A stretch of 64,000 nt of DNA from Tardibacter chloracetimidivorans (GTDB taxonomy: Bacteria > Pseudomonadota > Alphaproteobacteria > Sphingomonadales > Sphingomonadaceae): the NCBI RefSeq assembly GCF_001890385.1, contig NZ_CP018221.1, positions 1,041,501 through 1,105,500 on the forward strand, given 5' to 3'. Below are positions 25,527-35,065 of the stretch, in pieces (the stretch's first letter is position 1; each line of letters begins with the position of its first letter). Under the pieces are notes generated by a model. It had not been told where the DNA came from and did no database searches. It saw only the letters and a program-made list of their open reading frames with translations. Position numbers and translations under genes: made by a program.

Positions 25527-26084
25527 ATGCGCCCGGCCATGAAGGTGCTGGGCGCAATTCTTGCCGGCGGCGCTTCGCGCCGTTTCGGGTCCGACAAGGC
25601 CGAAGCGCTGATCGCGGGCGAGCCGATGCTGTTCCATGTGGCGCATCGGCTTTCCCCTCAGACCGATGGACTGGTGATCTGCGGGCGAAGCTGGGGTAGC
25701 CTTCGCACCGTCGCCGACCGGCCCCGTCCGGGCATGGGGCCGCTTGGCGGGCTTGCCGGCGCGCTTCGTCACGCTGGCGATCATGGTTTCGATCTGGTGC
25801 TGACCGCCGCCTGCGATATGCCCGACATTCCGCCGGGCCTTGTCGAACGGCTCGGCCCCGCCCCCTCGGTGGTAAAGGGGCAGCAGCTCGTCGGCCTATG
25901 GCCCGCCAGCCTCGCGGCCGAGCTGGAAGCGCATCTCGATGAAACCGGCGACTATTCGGTAAGGGCGTGGATGGGCCGCACCGGGGCGCGGCAGGTGGAG
26001 ATCGGCGAGGTGATGAGCAACATCAACACGAGCGCCGACCTCGATGCGTTCACGCGGCGGGCGGGTCCGCGATCATCGCCGTAA
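25527..26084 (+). CDS. mobA: Molybdenum cofactor guanylyltransferase-like protein MobA
   Basis: 185 residues (or 181 from ATG 25539). Nucleotidyltransferase motif [17 protein letters not shown] near the start, [17 protein letters not shown], the [10 protein letters not shown] metal loop with D, and [11 protein letters not shown] at the C-terminus, all normal for MobA, which transfers GMP from GTP to molybdopterin. It lies six bases behind btuB, so a B12 riboswitch controls it, which is unexpected for molybdenum metabolism. An alternative activity on a cobamide precursor (as in archaeal CobY, a relative in fold) should be kept in mind. Converges on and overlaps fabZ by 35 bases. Confidence 0.82.
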   Translation: MRPAMKVLGAILAGGASRRFGSDKAEALIAGEPMLFHVAHRLSPQTDGLVICGRSWGSLRTVADRPRPGMGPLGGLAGALRHAGDHGFDLVLTAACDMPDIPPGLVERLGPAPSVVKGQQLVGLWPASLAAELEAHLDETGDYSVRAWMGRTGARQVEIGEVMSNINTSADLDAFTRRAGPRSSP

Positions 26085-26520
26085 AGCTTGCTTCGGCTGC
26101 CAGCTTTCCATCGATGGAGGCCTTGCCCGCAAATTTGCAGACGCTTGCCCGTTTCTGGACGAACTCCACATCCAGCGTCAGCAGCACGCCGGGTTCCACA
26201 GGCGTGCGGAATTTCGCCCCCTCGATACCCATGAAGTAGACGAGCTTGCCCGATCCCTCCAGGCCCAGCGCATCGATTGCGAGCACGCCAGCCGCCTGGG
26301 CCAGCGCTTCCACGATCAAGACGCCGGGCATGATCGGACGGCCGGGGAAATGCCCCTGAAAGAACGGCTCGTTCATCGAAACCGCCTTCACCGCCCTGAT
26401 CGACTGGTCGGGCACGATTTCAAGCACCCGATCCACCAGAAGCATCGGATAGCGATGCGGCAACATCGCCATGATCCGCCGGACATCCATCTGTCCGGCG
26501 GCAGCCCCCGTTTCAGCCAT
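26050..26520 (-). CDS. fabZ: 3-hydroxyacyl-[ACP] dehydratase FabZ
   Basis: 156 residues. Hot-dog fold core with [17 protein letters not shown], the catalytic His in [26 protein letters not shown] (His of GHFPG and the Glu of VEALAQ), and [12 protein letters not shown]. Dehydrates 3-hydroxyacyl-ACP in fatty acid elongation. It directly follows skp in this cluster. In LPS-making bacteria lpxD lies before and lpxA after fabZ; neither is present here. Its 3' end overlaps mobA on the other strand by 35 bases. Confidence 0.95.
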   Translation of the reverse strand: MAETGAAAGQMDVRRIMAMLPHRYPMLLVDRVLEIVPDQSIRAVKAVSMNEPFFQGHFPGRPIMPGVLIVEALAQAAGVLAIDALGLEGSGKLVYFMGIEGAKFRTPVEPGVLLTLDVEFVQKRASVCKFAGKASIDGKLAAEASFTAMIADPPAA

Positions 26521-26523
26521 GGA

Positions 26524-27105
26524 TCACTTCGCCTGGGCGGGCTGCGCCGGAGGCGTGGTCGATACGCTGGGCTTGGCCGCGTTCAGCCGCTTGACGACCT
26601 CGGCAGTGATATCGAGCGAGTTTGCCGCCTGGATGGTGGCGCCGCGGGCAAGGGCGATATTCGCGCCCTTTTCCCGCATGATCGCGGTGATGATCGGCTG
26701 GGCGGCGTCGTCGATCTGCTTGAGGACATGAGCCTGGCTGGCCTGAAGCGTCCGCTGACGGCCGGAAATCTCGGCCTGGGCGCTCTGCTTGCGGCCTTCG
26801 ATGTCCTTCGCCTTGGCTTCCGCCGCCTGCTGGGTCAGCGTCTTGTTCTGAAAGCCGGTACGAAGCGCTTCCTCTTCCTTCTGGAAGCCCTCTGTCAGCG
26901 TCTTCACCCGTGCCTGAAGCGAGTTTGCCTGCCCCTGCAGCACTGCCTGCGCGCCCTTGCCTGCGCTTGAGGTGCTGATCACTTCTTCCATGTCGACGAT
27001 CACGATCTGCGCCTGCGCTGCCTGCGCAAAGGCGGGCGTCGCAACGGGAAGCGAAACGGCAAGTGCGGTCGCCGCGAGCATGGCGGCCTTCAGGATGTTC
27101 CTCAT
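26524..27105 (-). CDS. skp: OmpH/Skp-family periplasmic chaperone
   Basis: 193 residues. Sec signal peptide to about residue 28 (LAVSLPVATPAFAQA). The mature protein has QIVIVDMEEVISTSSAGKGAQAVLQ, a long charged coiled coil (about 55-130, rich in Gln/Glu/Lys), and a C-terminal small beta element plus a Pro/Ala tail. The Skp trimer holds unfolded outer membrane proteins in its helical cavity and passes them to BamA. Stop of bamA overlaps this start by one base, so the two are translationally coupled. Confidence 0.9.
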   Translation of the reverse strand: MRNILKAAMLAATALAVSLPVATPAFAQAAQAQIVIVDMEEVISTSSAGKGAQAVLQGQANSLQARVKTLTEGFQKEEEALRTGFQNKTLTQQAAEAKAKDIEGRKQSAQAEISGRQRTLQASQAHVLKQIDDAAQPIITAIMREKGANIALARGATIQAANSLDITAEVVKRLNAAKPSVSTTPPAQPAQAK

Positions 27106-29822
27106 CAGAATTGTGTCCCTATGTTGAAGGAAAAGAGCTTTGTGTTGTCCCCCGGTTCTTTCAGCAGCGCCTTGGCTATATCAATCCGGAACGGCCCGAA
27201 GGGAGAGTTCCAGTTGATGCCAAAGCCAACCGACAAGCGGGGTTTGGGCGTATCGCCGAAATAGAATTCCCTGAACGGCGGAATCGTGTTGGCCACCAGC
27301 GTGGGATGGCTACCCGGGCAGGTCTGAGTCGCGGATGCTACCACTCCACCAGAAGCATCGCTGCACTGGAATTGCCCGGCGCTGTTCAAAATCGGGCGAA
27401 CAGTTGCGGTAGTGCGGTCATCAAGAGGTGGGCGGTTCGTACTCCAGAGAGCGCCGGCATCCACGAAAATCGACGGCCTCAAACCCATTTCGCGCGCGCC
27501 GGACCCGAGCGGTATCTCAAGCTCTGCCCGCCCCAGATAATAGAGCTTGCCGCCAAGCGCGTCGTCGGTTCGGCTGTTGTCGTCTGCCAGAAAATCGTTC
27601 GGGTCCGCAGTGGCGGTGTCGTAATAGCGCCGCACGACGCGCGGCCCCACTCCGCGAATGCCGAAGCCGCGGATCTGCGGCTCGCCAAGGAAAAAGCGGT
27701 CGGTAAGGCGCACGTCCTGACCCAACCCCTTGATATAGCCGCCTTCCGCGCCCAGCGAGAAAATGAACCCGCTGTCGCCAAGCCCCCAGAACTTCTTCGC
27801 CTCGGCGCGGGTGCGGAGATATTTCACGCTGCCGCCCAGCCCGGCGATGTCCTGGCTGATCACCACGCGCTGGCCCGCGCTGGGACGCAGCCGATTGTTC
27901 AGATTGTCGAAGACAAGGCTGTAACCGAGCGACGAGGTGGTGAAATCGCCTACCGCCTCGCAGAGATAACGGCCGGCAAGCAAGGGGTCGCACTCCGGCA
28001 CGCCATCATTGTTGTTGTCGAAATAGAAGGTGTTCTTGTCGAGCGACACCTCGTCCTGGCTCAAACCATAGCGCAACGCGAATGACCAGAACTCGGTCAG
28101 CGGTGTCGCCGCCCTGATCTGGAACCCGGTCGTGGTCTGCTCATAGGTGGTGTTGCGGTCGCGCCCCTGGCCTATGTAGTTGAAGCTGTTGTAATCGCGA
28201 CGGAACACGTCGCCGCCCAGGGCGATGTTCCGGTCGAACATGTAAGGCTCCGTAAAGCCCAGGTTCACCGATTTAGAATAGCTCGAATAATCGACGCTTG
28301 CGCGCAGTTCCTGGCCCTTGCCGCGGAAATTGCGTTCGGTGATCGACAGATTGACGATGAACTTTTCAAGGCTGGAGAAACCTGCCGACACCTGCAGCTC
28401 GCCAGTGGGCTTTTCCTGGACATTGACTTCCAGCACCACGCGATCGGGGGTGGAGCCGGGCTTCTGCTCTATCTCCAGATTTTCCTGGAAATAGCCAAGC
28501 GACTGGATACGGTCGCGCGAGCGCTTGACCTTGAAGCTGTTGAACGCATCCCCTTCGGCAAGGCGGAACTCGCGCCGGATCACCTTGTCCTTGGTGCGCG
28601 TGTTGCCGTTGATGTCCACCCGCTCCACATAGACGCGAGGCGCTTCGGCCACCTTGAAGGTGATCGTCATCGTCAGGTCGTCCTTGTCGCGGATAAACTC
28701 CGGCCGCACATCGGCAAAGGCATAGCCTTGCAGACCGGCGGCTTCCGCCATCGCGTCAACAGTGTTTTCAATCTTCTGGGCGTCGTACCAGTCGCCCTTT
28801 TCGACCCTTACCAGTTCCTGCAGCGTTTCGGCCTTCAGGTCGCGGATGTCGCTTTCGACCGTAACGTCACCGAACTTATAGCGCTCGCCCTCTTCCACCA
28901 CATAGGTGATCACGAAATCGCGGCGGTCGGGCGTCAGTTCCGCGACGGCGGAAGCGACGCGAAAATCGGCATAGCCGTTGGTCAGATAGAACTGCCGCAG
29001 CTTCTGCTGGTCATAGGCCATGCGGTCGGGGTCATAGCTCGTGCCCGACGAAAAGAGGCGGAACCAGCGCGCCTGCTTGGTGGCCATTTCCGATCTGAGA
29101 TCGCCGTCGGAGAACACCTCGTTGCCGATGATGTTGATCGCGCGGACCTTCGACTTCGGCCCTTCGTTGATCTCGAACACGACATCGACCCGGTTCTGGT
29201 CGAGCTGCACCAGCTGCGGTTCGACGGTTGCGGCGAACCGGCCCTGGCGGCGGTAAAGCTCGATGATCCGGGCCACGTCCGCGCGGGTTCGCGAGCGGGT
29301 GAAGATCTGGCGCGGAGCGAGCTTGATCTCGGGACGGATCTTGTCATCCTTCAGCCGCTTGTTGCCTTCAAGCACGATGCGGTTGATGACGGGGTTTTCA
29401 CGAATGGCGATGGTGATCGCGCCATCGTCGTCCCTTATCGTCACATCGGCGAACAATTCGGTCCCGTAAAGCTCCTTCAGCGCCTGGTCCAATATCGCCC
29501 GGTCATAACGATCACCGACCTTCAGCGACACATAGGAACGCACGGTCTCAGGCTCCAGCCGTTCCGACCCCGTGACCGTGATCGAGCGGACCGTCCCTTG
29601 CACGTCAGGCACGGCGGCTGGGGGGGAGACGACGGCGGGGGCCGCGGCATCCGGCGCGGGTGCGGGTGCGGTCGCCTGCGCCCACAGCGGGGCGACCGGC
29701 GCAAGCGCAGTGCCCCCCAGGAGCAGCGCCGCCGCAAAACCTCTTGTCATTGACGATGAATGTTCAGGTCTTGCGCGAACTTGGAGAACCAAAATTCCAC
29801 CCCTTTGATTCGATTTGGCCAC
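27105..29822 (-). CDS. bamA: Outer membrane assembly factor BamA
   Basis: 905 residues as read from GTG 29822; the signal peptide really begins at ATG 29750 (MTRGFAAALLLGGTALAPV), so TTG 29792 (after GGGGTGG) or 29750 are alternative starts. Five POTRA domains occupy about 75-430 (for example ITVTGSERLEPETVRSYVS, LKELYGTELFADV, RDRIQSLGYFQ), then a 16-strand barrel of the Omp85 type with the RGF motif region (FFLGEPQIRGFG) and terminal FNIGTQF. It inserts beta-barrel proteins into the outer membrane. Sits between rseP and skp, the standard order. Confidence 0.93.
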   Translation of the reverse strand: MAKSNQRGGILVLQVRARPEHSSSMTRGFAAALLLGGTALAPVAPLWAQATAPAPAPDAAAPAVVSPPAAVPDVQGTVRSITVTGSERLEPETVRSYVSLKVGDRYDRAILDQALKELYGTELFADVTIRDDDGAITIAIRENPVINRIVLEGNKRLKDDKIRPEIKLAPRQIFTRSRTRADVARIIELYRRQGRFAATVEPQLVQLDQNRVDVVFEINEGPKSKVRAINIIGNEVFSDGDLRSEMATKQARWFRLFSSGTSYDPDRMAYDQQKLRQFYLTNGYADFRVASAVAELTPDRRDFVITYVVEEGERYKFGDVTVESDIRDLKAETLQELVRVEKGDWYDAQKIENTVDAMAEAAGLQGYAFADVRPEFIRDKDDLTMTITFKVAEAPRVYVERVDINGNTRTKDKVIRREFRLAEGDAFNSFKVKRSRDRIQSLGYFQENLEIEQKPGSTPDRVVLEVNVQEKPTGELQVSAGFSSLEKFIVNLSITERNFRGKGQELRASVDYSSYSKSVNLGFTEPYMFDRNIALGGDVFRRDYNSFNYIGQGRDRNTTYEQTTTGFQIRAATPLTEFWSFALRYGLSQDEVSLDKNTFYFDNNNDGVPECDPLLAGRYLCEAVGDFTTSSLGYSLVFDNLNNRLRPSAGQRVVISQDIAGLGGSVKYLRTRAEAKKFWGLGDSGFIFSLGAEGGYIKGLGQDVRLTDRFFLGEPQIRGFGIRGVGPRVVRRYYDTATADPNDFLADDNSRTDDALGGKLYYLGRAELEIPLGSGAREMGLRPSIFVDAGALWSTNRPPLDDRTTATVRPILNSAGQFQCSDASGGVVASATQTCPGSHPTLVANTIPPFREFYFGDTPKPRLSVGFGINWNSPFGPFRIDIAKALLKEPGDNTKLFSFNIGTQF

Positions 29823-29840
29823 CAGGCGCTTTCGTTTAGC

Positions 29841-30980
29841 CTATCCGGCGAGGTTCGCCAGCTTTTCCCATAGCCCGAGCGTCGAAAGGTCGTTCAGCGT
29901 CACGAGCAGCATGAGGGAGACAAGCAGCGCCAAGCCCGACAGAAAGGCCAGTTCCTGCGCCTTCGCCTTTACCGGTCGCCGCCTCACAGCCTCGATGGCA
30001 TAGAACAGAAGATGGCCTCCATCCAACATCGGAACTGGCAGAAGATTGATGAATCCGAGATTAATTGAGATGAACGCCATGAACTCGATCAGCGGCTCCC
30101 AGCCAAGCGAGGCCGTCTGCCCCGCGAACTGCGCGATCTTGATGGGGCCGCCCAGTTCGTCCACCGCCCGGCGGCCGGTGATGACCTGCTCCAGCCCCTC
30201 GATCATCATGCCCACCAGATTGAAGGTGTGCGTGACGGATTTCGCCAGAACCGTGCCGACCGGCTCTTCCACGACCACGCGCTCCACCGGCGCGATTCCC
30301 AGCCGACCCATGCGGAAGCGGTTGCCGAACCGGTCCACCTGCTCCTCCGCGTCGAAGCGCACGTTCAGCACTTCATGGTCGCCGTTGCGGACGATGCGGA
30401 TGTCGGCCATTTCGCCCGGACGCAGGCGGATATAGTCGGCGACCTCCTCGAACTGATCGATGCCCTTGCCGTTGATCGACAAAATCCGATCGCCCGGAAG
30501 CATTCCGAACCGCTCCGCCGCCGATCCGGGGATCACCTGCGAGACGACGGCAGGCGTCTGCGGTACGCCATAGGCCATGAAGAAGCCCGCAAAGACGAGG
30601 ATGGCGAAAAGGAAATTGCTTGCCGGCCCCGCCAGCACGATGATCGATTTCTGCCACAGCTTCTTTGCCTGAAACGTCTGCGCCCGCTCTTCGGCCGGCA
30701 GCGACAGCCATTCGGCGTTGGGCGTGCTCGCCGGGCTCATGTCGCCTGCGAACTTCACATAGCCGCCCAGCGGCAGCACGGCCACCTTCCAGCGCGTGCC
30801 GCGCCGGTCGGTCCAGCCGAACAGCTCCCGCCCAAAGCCGATGGAGAACACGTCCGCCCTCACGCCAAAGGCGCGACCCGCCAGATAATGGCCAAGCTCG
30901 TGAACGAAAACGAGCAGGCCGATCACCAGCGCAAAGCTGGCAAGCGTCAGTAACAGTCCCGGCTGGGCCGCCTCAACCAC
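29841..30980 (-). CDS. rseP: Site-2 zinc metalloprotease RseP
   Basis: 379 residues. Zinc motif HELGH near residue 27 in the first transmembrane segment (FALVIGLLVFVHELGHYLAG), a second membrane segment SIIVLAGPASNFLFAILVF, one PDZ domain (PAVVSQVIPGSAAERFGMLPGDRILSINGK), and the NLLPVPMLDGGHLLF motif with the third ligand. Cuts anti-sigma factors and signal peptides inside the membrane. Only one of the two PDZ domains of E. coli RseP is obvious. Between dxr and bamA, the typical arrangement. Confidence 0.94.
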   Translation of the reverse strand: MVEAAQPGLLLTLASFALVIGLLVFVHELGHYLAGRAFGVRADVFSIGFGRELFGWTDRRGTRWKVAVLPLGGYVKFAGDMSPASTPNAEWLSLPAEERAQTFQAKKLWQKSIIVLAGPASNFLFAILVFAGFFMAYGVPQTPAVVSQVIPGSAAERFGMLPGDRILSINGKGIDQFEEVADYIRLRPGEMADIRIVRNGDHEVLNVRFDAEEQVDRFGNRFRMGRLGIAPVERVVVEEPVGTVLAKSVTHTFNLVGMMIEGLEQVITGRRAVDELGGPIKIAQFAGQTASLGWEPLIEFMAFISINLGFINLLPVPMLDGGHLLFYAIEAVRRRPVKAKAQELAFLSGLALLVSLMLLVTLNDLSTLGLWEKLANLAG

Positions 30981-30992
30981 TCTCGTTTCCCT

Positions 30993-32150
30993 TCAGTTGA
31001 GGCGGCGGACCGCCTGTTCGGCATGGTCGCGCGCTTCAAGATCGATGTTCAGGACTCCGTCCACGTCGTCCGGAGCGGGCGGATCATAGCAGGCGAGCGC
31101 GTCGGCAACCACCGCCGCAATGTCGAGAAAGCCGATCCGGCCGGACAGGAACGCGGCGACGGCCACCTCATTGGCGGCATTGAGGACAGCGGGCCGCGCG
31201 CCCCCGGCGGCAAGTGCCGCCTTGGCCAGCGCCAGCGCCGGAAAGCGGTCTTCATCCGGAGCCTGAAAATCCAGCCGACCGATCTTCGCCAGGTCCAGCC
31301 GCTCGCAAGGCGTCTCCATACGGTCCGGCCAGGCCAGCGCATAGGATATCGGCGTCCGCATGTCGGGCGTGCCCATCTGCGCAAGCACCGAGCCATCGAC
31401 ATATTCGACCATCGAATGGACGACCGATTGCGGATGGACCAGCACATCGAGCTGGTTGGCCAACACGGGAAAGAGATATTTCGCCTCGATCAGTTCAAGA
31501 CCCTTGTTCATCAGCGTTGCTGAATCGACCGAGATTTTCGCGCCCATCGACCAGACCGGGTGGGCGACGGCCTGTTCCGGCGTTGCGTGGCGCATGGTCT
31601 CGATGTCCGCATCGCGGAACGGCCCGCCGCTTGCAGTCAGGATCACGCGCGCCACCCGGCTCGGCCAATCATGGTCGAAGCACTGGAAAATGGCGTTATG
31701 CTCGGAATCGACCGGCAGAAGCCGCACGCCGTGCCTCGCTGCGGCCGATGTCACCACCGGGCCGGCGCAGACCAGCGACTCCTTGTTGGCGATCGCGATG
31801 GTGGCCCCGGCCTTTATAGCAGCCATGGTCGGCTTCAGGCCCGCGCTGCCGACGATCGCGGACATCGTCCAGTCGACGGGGCGGCTGGCGGCTTCCTCCA
31901 CCGCGCCCTGCCCGGCTGCGGCTTCCACTCCGGAGCCCGCCAGCGCCTCCTTCAGCGGCTGGTAGAGCGCTTCGTCGCCGATCACCGCCAGCTTCGCGCG
32001 GAGTCGCCTTGCGGTGGCCGCCAGCCCTGCAACGTCGCGATTTGCGGTTAGCGCCTCTATGGCGAAATCCTGCGGCGCGCGCGCCAGCAGGTCCACCGTG
32101 GATCGCCCGATGGAGCCGGTTGCGCCCAGAATCGATACCTGGCGGGCCAT
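30993..32150 (-). CDS. dxr: 1-deoxy-D-xylulose 5-phosphate reductoisomerase
   Basis: 385 residues. NADPH-binding start [16 protein letters not shown]; metal and substrate loops [10 protein letters not shown] and TASGGPF, then [22 protein letters not shown] and [11 protein letters not shown], all MEP-pathway Dxr signatures. Converts DOXP to MEP, feeding undecaprenyl phosphate made by uppS two genes upstream. Start codon ATG abuts the cdsA stop (TGAATG). No other isoprenoid gene lies here. Confidence 0.95.
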   Translation of the reverse strand: MARQVSILGATGSIGRSTVDLLARAPQDFAIEALTANRDVAGLAATARRLRAKLAVIGDEALYQPLKEALAGSGVEAAAGQGAVEEAASRPVDWTMSAIVGSAGLKPTMAAIKAGATIAIANKESLVCAGPVVTSAAARHGVRLLPVDSEHNAIFQCFDHDWPSRVARVILTASGGPFRDADIETMRHATPEQAVAHPVWSMGAKISVDSATLMNKGLELIEAKYLFPVLANQLDVLVHPQSVVHSMVEYVDGSVLAQMGTPDMRTPISYALAWPDRMETPCERLDLAKIGRLDFQAPDEDRFPALALAKAALAAGGARPAVLNAANEVAVAAFLSGRIGFLDIAAVVADALACYDPPAPDDVDGVLNIDLEARDHAEQAVRRLN

Positions 32151-32933
32151 TCAGAGACCCATTCCGACGACCACGGCCGCAGCAGTCGCAAGCGCCACGG
32201 GCATGAATCCATCGACTCGGTCCATCACCCCACCGTGCCCCGGCAGCAGATTGCCGGAATCCTTCGCTCCCGCCCGCCGTTTCAGCCAGCTTTCGAAAAG
32301 ATCGCCAATTTGCGCCAACACCGCCATCAGACCGCCACTTAGCCCCAACCAGCCGGGAAGTGCAAAATAATGCGCCGTCAGCCAGCCGACGACCAGCGCC
32401 GCCGCAACCCCGCCGAACAGCCCGGCCCAGGTCTTTGCTGGACTGATCGCGGGGGCAAGCTTTCGCCCGCCGATCGATCGGCCCGCGATATAGGCGAACA
32501 CGTCGGTCGCGATCACCACCGCAAGAACCCAGACGATGATTTCCAGACCCCAGGGCAAGGCGCGGAGCCAGATGAGCGCCACCGCCGGAAGGCCGGCATA
32601 GGCCAGCCCGAAGGCCGGCGGCCCCGCAAACGGCAGGAGCAGGAGGCTGCCTGCGCCGATCAGCGCGGCGGCCATCAGCAGGCCTTCCAGCCGCACATCG
32701 ACGATCGCCAGGGCAAGCCCAGCCGCCAGAAACGCGAGCGCCGCGCGATAGGCCCAGAGCTTCAACCGAGTCAGCCCGCGCCATTCGCCCAGCACCAGCG
32801 CGGCCGCGACCGCGATCAGGGCTGCAAAGACAAGCCCGCCGATCCACACCGCGGCGAATGCGACAGCGGCCAGAAGCACGCCGGTGACGGTGCGCAGTCG
32901 GACATCGGCAAGGCGCGCGCCCGGCTGGATCAC
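32151..32933 (-). CDS. cdsA: Phosphatidate cytidylyltransferase CdsA
   Basis: 260 residues, about seven membrane segments. The CDP-diglyceride synthetase signature is present near the C-terminus: GDLFESWLKRRAGAKDSGNLLPGHGGVMDRVD. Makes CDP-diacylglycerol, the substrate of PssA encoded at 37-38 kb in this window. Overlaps uppS by four bases (ATGA type). Confidence 0.95.
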   Translation of the reverse strand: MIQPGARLADVRLRTVTGVLLAAVAFAAVWIGGLVFAALIAVAAALVLGEWRGLTRLKLWAYRAALAFLAAGLALAIVDVRLEGLLMAAALIGAGSLLLLPFAGPPAFGLAYAGLPAVALIWLRALPWGLEIIVWVLAVVIATDVFAYIAGRSIGGRKLAPAISPAKTWAGLFGGVAAALVVGWLTAHYFALPGWLGLSGGLMAVLAQIGDLFESWLKRRAGAKDSGNLLPGHGGVMDRVDGFMPVALATAAAVVVGMGL

Positions 32934-33670
32934 AGCGCTCCGTAACGCCGGTCGCGCCCGGCAAAGCTTTCAACCGCCGCGGCAAGCGCGTCTGCGTCGA
33001 AATCAGGCCAGAGCGTGTCGACGAACAGCAGTTCGGCATAGGCCGCCTGCCAGAGCATGAAATTGGAGAGACGAACCTCGCCCGAGGTGCGGACAATCAG
33101 GTCCGGCGGCGGCAGGTCGCGGGTGTCCAGAAAGGAGTCGACGTCCGCCGCCTCGATCTTGTCGGGGTCTATCCGGCCCGCCCGGGCGGCGGCGGCGATC
33201 GCGCGGGTCGCGCGAACGATCTCGTCCTGCGCGCCATAGTTGAGTGCCAGCACCAGATTGAGCCGCGCGTTGCCCCGCGTCATTTCCATGCCATGCTCGA
33301 TCAGGCTCACTAGATCACGGGAGAGCCGCTGATAATCGCCGATAACGCTCAGCCGCACGCCCTTTGCGTGAAGCTCGGCGATTTCCTTGCGAAGATATTC
33401 GTGAAGCAGCCCCATCAGGTCGCTGACCTCATCGGCGGGGCGTTTCCAGTTTTCGCTGGAAAAGGCGTAGAGCGTCAGCACCTCTATGCCGAGGTCGGGC
33501 GCGGCCTCCACGACGCGGCGCACCGCCTCCACGCCCTTGCGATGACCCATGATGCGCGGCAGGAAACGCCGCTTCGCCCAGCGGCCGTTGCCATCCATGA
33601 TGATGGCGACATGGCGGGGGCCGGAATGCCCGCCCGCCATTGTCTTCCTGCGCGCAGGGGCCGTGCTCAT
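32930..33670 (-). CDS. uppS: Isoprenyl transferase UppS
   Basis: 246 residues. Catalytic and binding motif [16 protein letters not shown] (Asp and the diphosphate-binding Arg), [12 protein letters not shown], and [29 protein letters not shown]. Builds undecaprenyl diphosphate, the lipid carrier for peptidoglycan and exopolysaccharide (sphingans). Overlaps frr and cdsA by four bases each, indicating tight co-translation. Confidence 0.95.
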   Translation of the reverse strand: MSTAPARRKTMAGGHSGPRHVAIIMDGNGRWAKRRFLPRIMGHRKGVEAVRRVVEAAPDLGIEVLTLYAFSSENWKRPADEVSDLMGLLHEYLRKEIAELHAKGVRLSVIGDYQRLSRDLVSLIEHGMEMTRGNARLNLVLALNYGAQDEIVRATRAIAAAARAGRIDPDKIEAADVDSFLDTRDLPPPDLIVRTSGEVRLSNFMLWQAAYAELLFVDTLWPDFDADALAAAVESFAGRDRRYGAL

Positions 33671-34224
33671 TTGCCCAGGATTTCTTTTTCCTTGGCAGTG
33701 GCCACGGCATCCACTTCGGCAATGGTCTTGTCGGTCAGCTTCTGCACTTCGGCCTCAAGCCGCTTTTGCTCATCCTGACTGATTTCGCCCTTTTTTTCAT
33801 CGGCTTTCAGGCCATCCATGCCATCGCGTCGCACGTTGCGCACGGCGATGCGCGCCTTTTCCGCATATTGGGACGCAAGCTTCGCCAGCTCCTTGCGCCG
33901 CTCCTCCGTCAGATCGGGAATGGGCAGGCGGATGTTCTGCCCGTCGGTGACGGGATTGAGTCCAAGCCCCGCCGAGCGGATCGCCTTTTCCACCGGCTGC
34001 ACGTTCGACCGGTCCCACACCTGCACCGCAAGCATGCGCGGTTCGGGCGCGGTCACGGTCGCCACCTGGTTGAGCGGCATATTCGCGCCGTAGACCTCGA
34101 CCGTCACCGGATCGAGAAGCGACGTCGACGCGCGACCGGTGCGCAGGCCGCCCAGGTCATGCTTCAACGATTCGACGGCGCCCGTCATTCGCCGTTCCAG
34201 ATCGGCCTTGCTGTATGAAGCCAT
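33667..34224 (-). CDS. frr: Ribosome recycling factor
   Basis: 185 residues. Begins with the helix [27 protein letters not shown], followed by [22 protein letters not shown], the loop domain, and a C-terminal helix rich in charge ([21 protein letters not shown]). Releases post-termination ribosomes together with EF-G. Three bases after pyrH, in the conserved pyrH-frr order. Confidence 0.96.
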   Translation of the reverse strand: MASYSKADLERRMTGAVESLKHDLGGLRTGRASTSLLDPVTVEVYGANMPLNQVATVTAPEPRMLAVQVWDRSNVQPVEKAIRSAGLGLNPVTDGQNIRLPIPDLTEERRKELAKLASQYAEKARIAVRNVRRDGMDGLKADEKKGEISQDEQKRLEAEVQKLTDKTIAEVDAVATAKEKEILGK

Positions 34225-34227
34225 CCC

Positions 34228-34965
34228 CTAGTCTCCATTATCTACGATTGTCGCGGTGCCCCCGCCCCCCAGCACCCGGGCAAGATTGCCCTGTTCGCGG
34301 ATGTTGAACACCACGATCGGAATATCATTGTCGCGGCACAGCGCCACGGCGCTTGCGTCCATCACCTTCAGGTCGTCTGCGAGCACCTGGCCATAGCCCA
34401 GCCGCTCATAGCGGGTTGCGCCCGCCACCTTCTTCGGGTCCGCATCATAGATGCCGTCGACCGACGTTCCCTTGAACAGCGCGTCGCAACCCATTTCGGC
34501 CGCGCGCAATGCAGCGGCGGTATCCGTGGTGAAGAAGGGATTGCCCGTCCCCGCCGCGAAGATGACGATCCGGCCCTTTTCCATGTGCCGCATGGCGCGG
34601 CGGCGGATATAGGGTTCGGACACGCTCGCCATCGGAATCGCCGACAGCACGCGCGTTTCGACGCCGATCTTTTCCAGCGCGTTCTGCATTGCAAGCGCGT
34701 TCATCACCGTCGCCAGCATGCCCATGTAATCGGCGCTGGCCCGGTCGAATCCCTTGGCAGCGGCGGCAAGGCCGCGAAAGATGTTTCCGCCGCCCACCAC
34801 GATACAAAGCTGCTGACCGCCCTCGCGCGCCTGCGCAATCTCCTGCGCAAGCCCGGCCACTGTATCCGGATCGATTCCGAACTGGCCCGGACCCATCAAC
34901 GCCTCACCCGATAATTTGAGCAGAATGCGATTGAAGCGGGATCGGGACATGGGCGCGATATTCAC
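34228..34965 (-). CDS. pyrH: UMP kinase
   Basis: 245 residues. [13 protein letters not shown] at the N-terminus, [57 protein letters not shown] and the C-terminal [15 protein letters not shown] are the bacterial UMP kinase pattern. Hexameric, phosphorylates UMP, inhibited by UTP and activated by GTP in the family. A second in-frame ATG follows (MSRSRFNRI, the conventional start), so the first five residues may be untranslated. Confidence 0.96.
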   Translation of the reverse strand: MNIAPMSRSRFNRILLKLSGEALMGPGQFGIDPDTVAGLAQEIAQAREGGQQLCIVVGGGNIFRGLAAAAKGFDRASADYMGMLATVMNALAMQNALEKIGVETRVLSAIPMASVSEPYIRRRAMRHMEKGRIVIFAAGTGNPFFTTDTAAALRAAEMGCDALFKGTSVDGIYDADPKKVAGATRYERLGYGQVLADDLKVMDASAVALCRDNDIPIVVFNIREQGNLARVLGGGGTATIVDNGD

Positions 34966-35028
34966 CTGATCTGGAGGTTGAGGCGGCGCACCTTATTGCG
35001 CGCATGCTCCCCTGCCAAGCCGGGGAAT

Positions 35029-35053
35029 GACGGCGGGCGCACGGCCCGCCGTC
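35029..35053 (-). terminator. GC-rich hairpin between tsf and pyrH
   Basis: GACGGCGGG and CCCGCCGTC, nine perfect pairs around a 7-base loop, in the 100-base gap after tsf. No U tract follows, so it is probably a processing or attenuation element that lowers downstream expression rather than a full stop. Confidence 0.45.
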
Positions 35054-35065
35054 CGTCAGGAGGGA

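Noticed and set aside
28728-29753. 341-codon frame opposite bamA
   Set aside because: Antisense shadow of the POTRA region; low-complexity translation with no motif.
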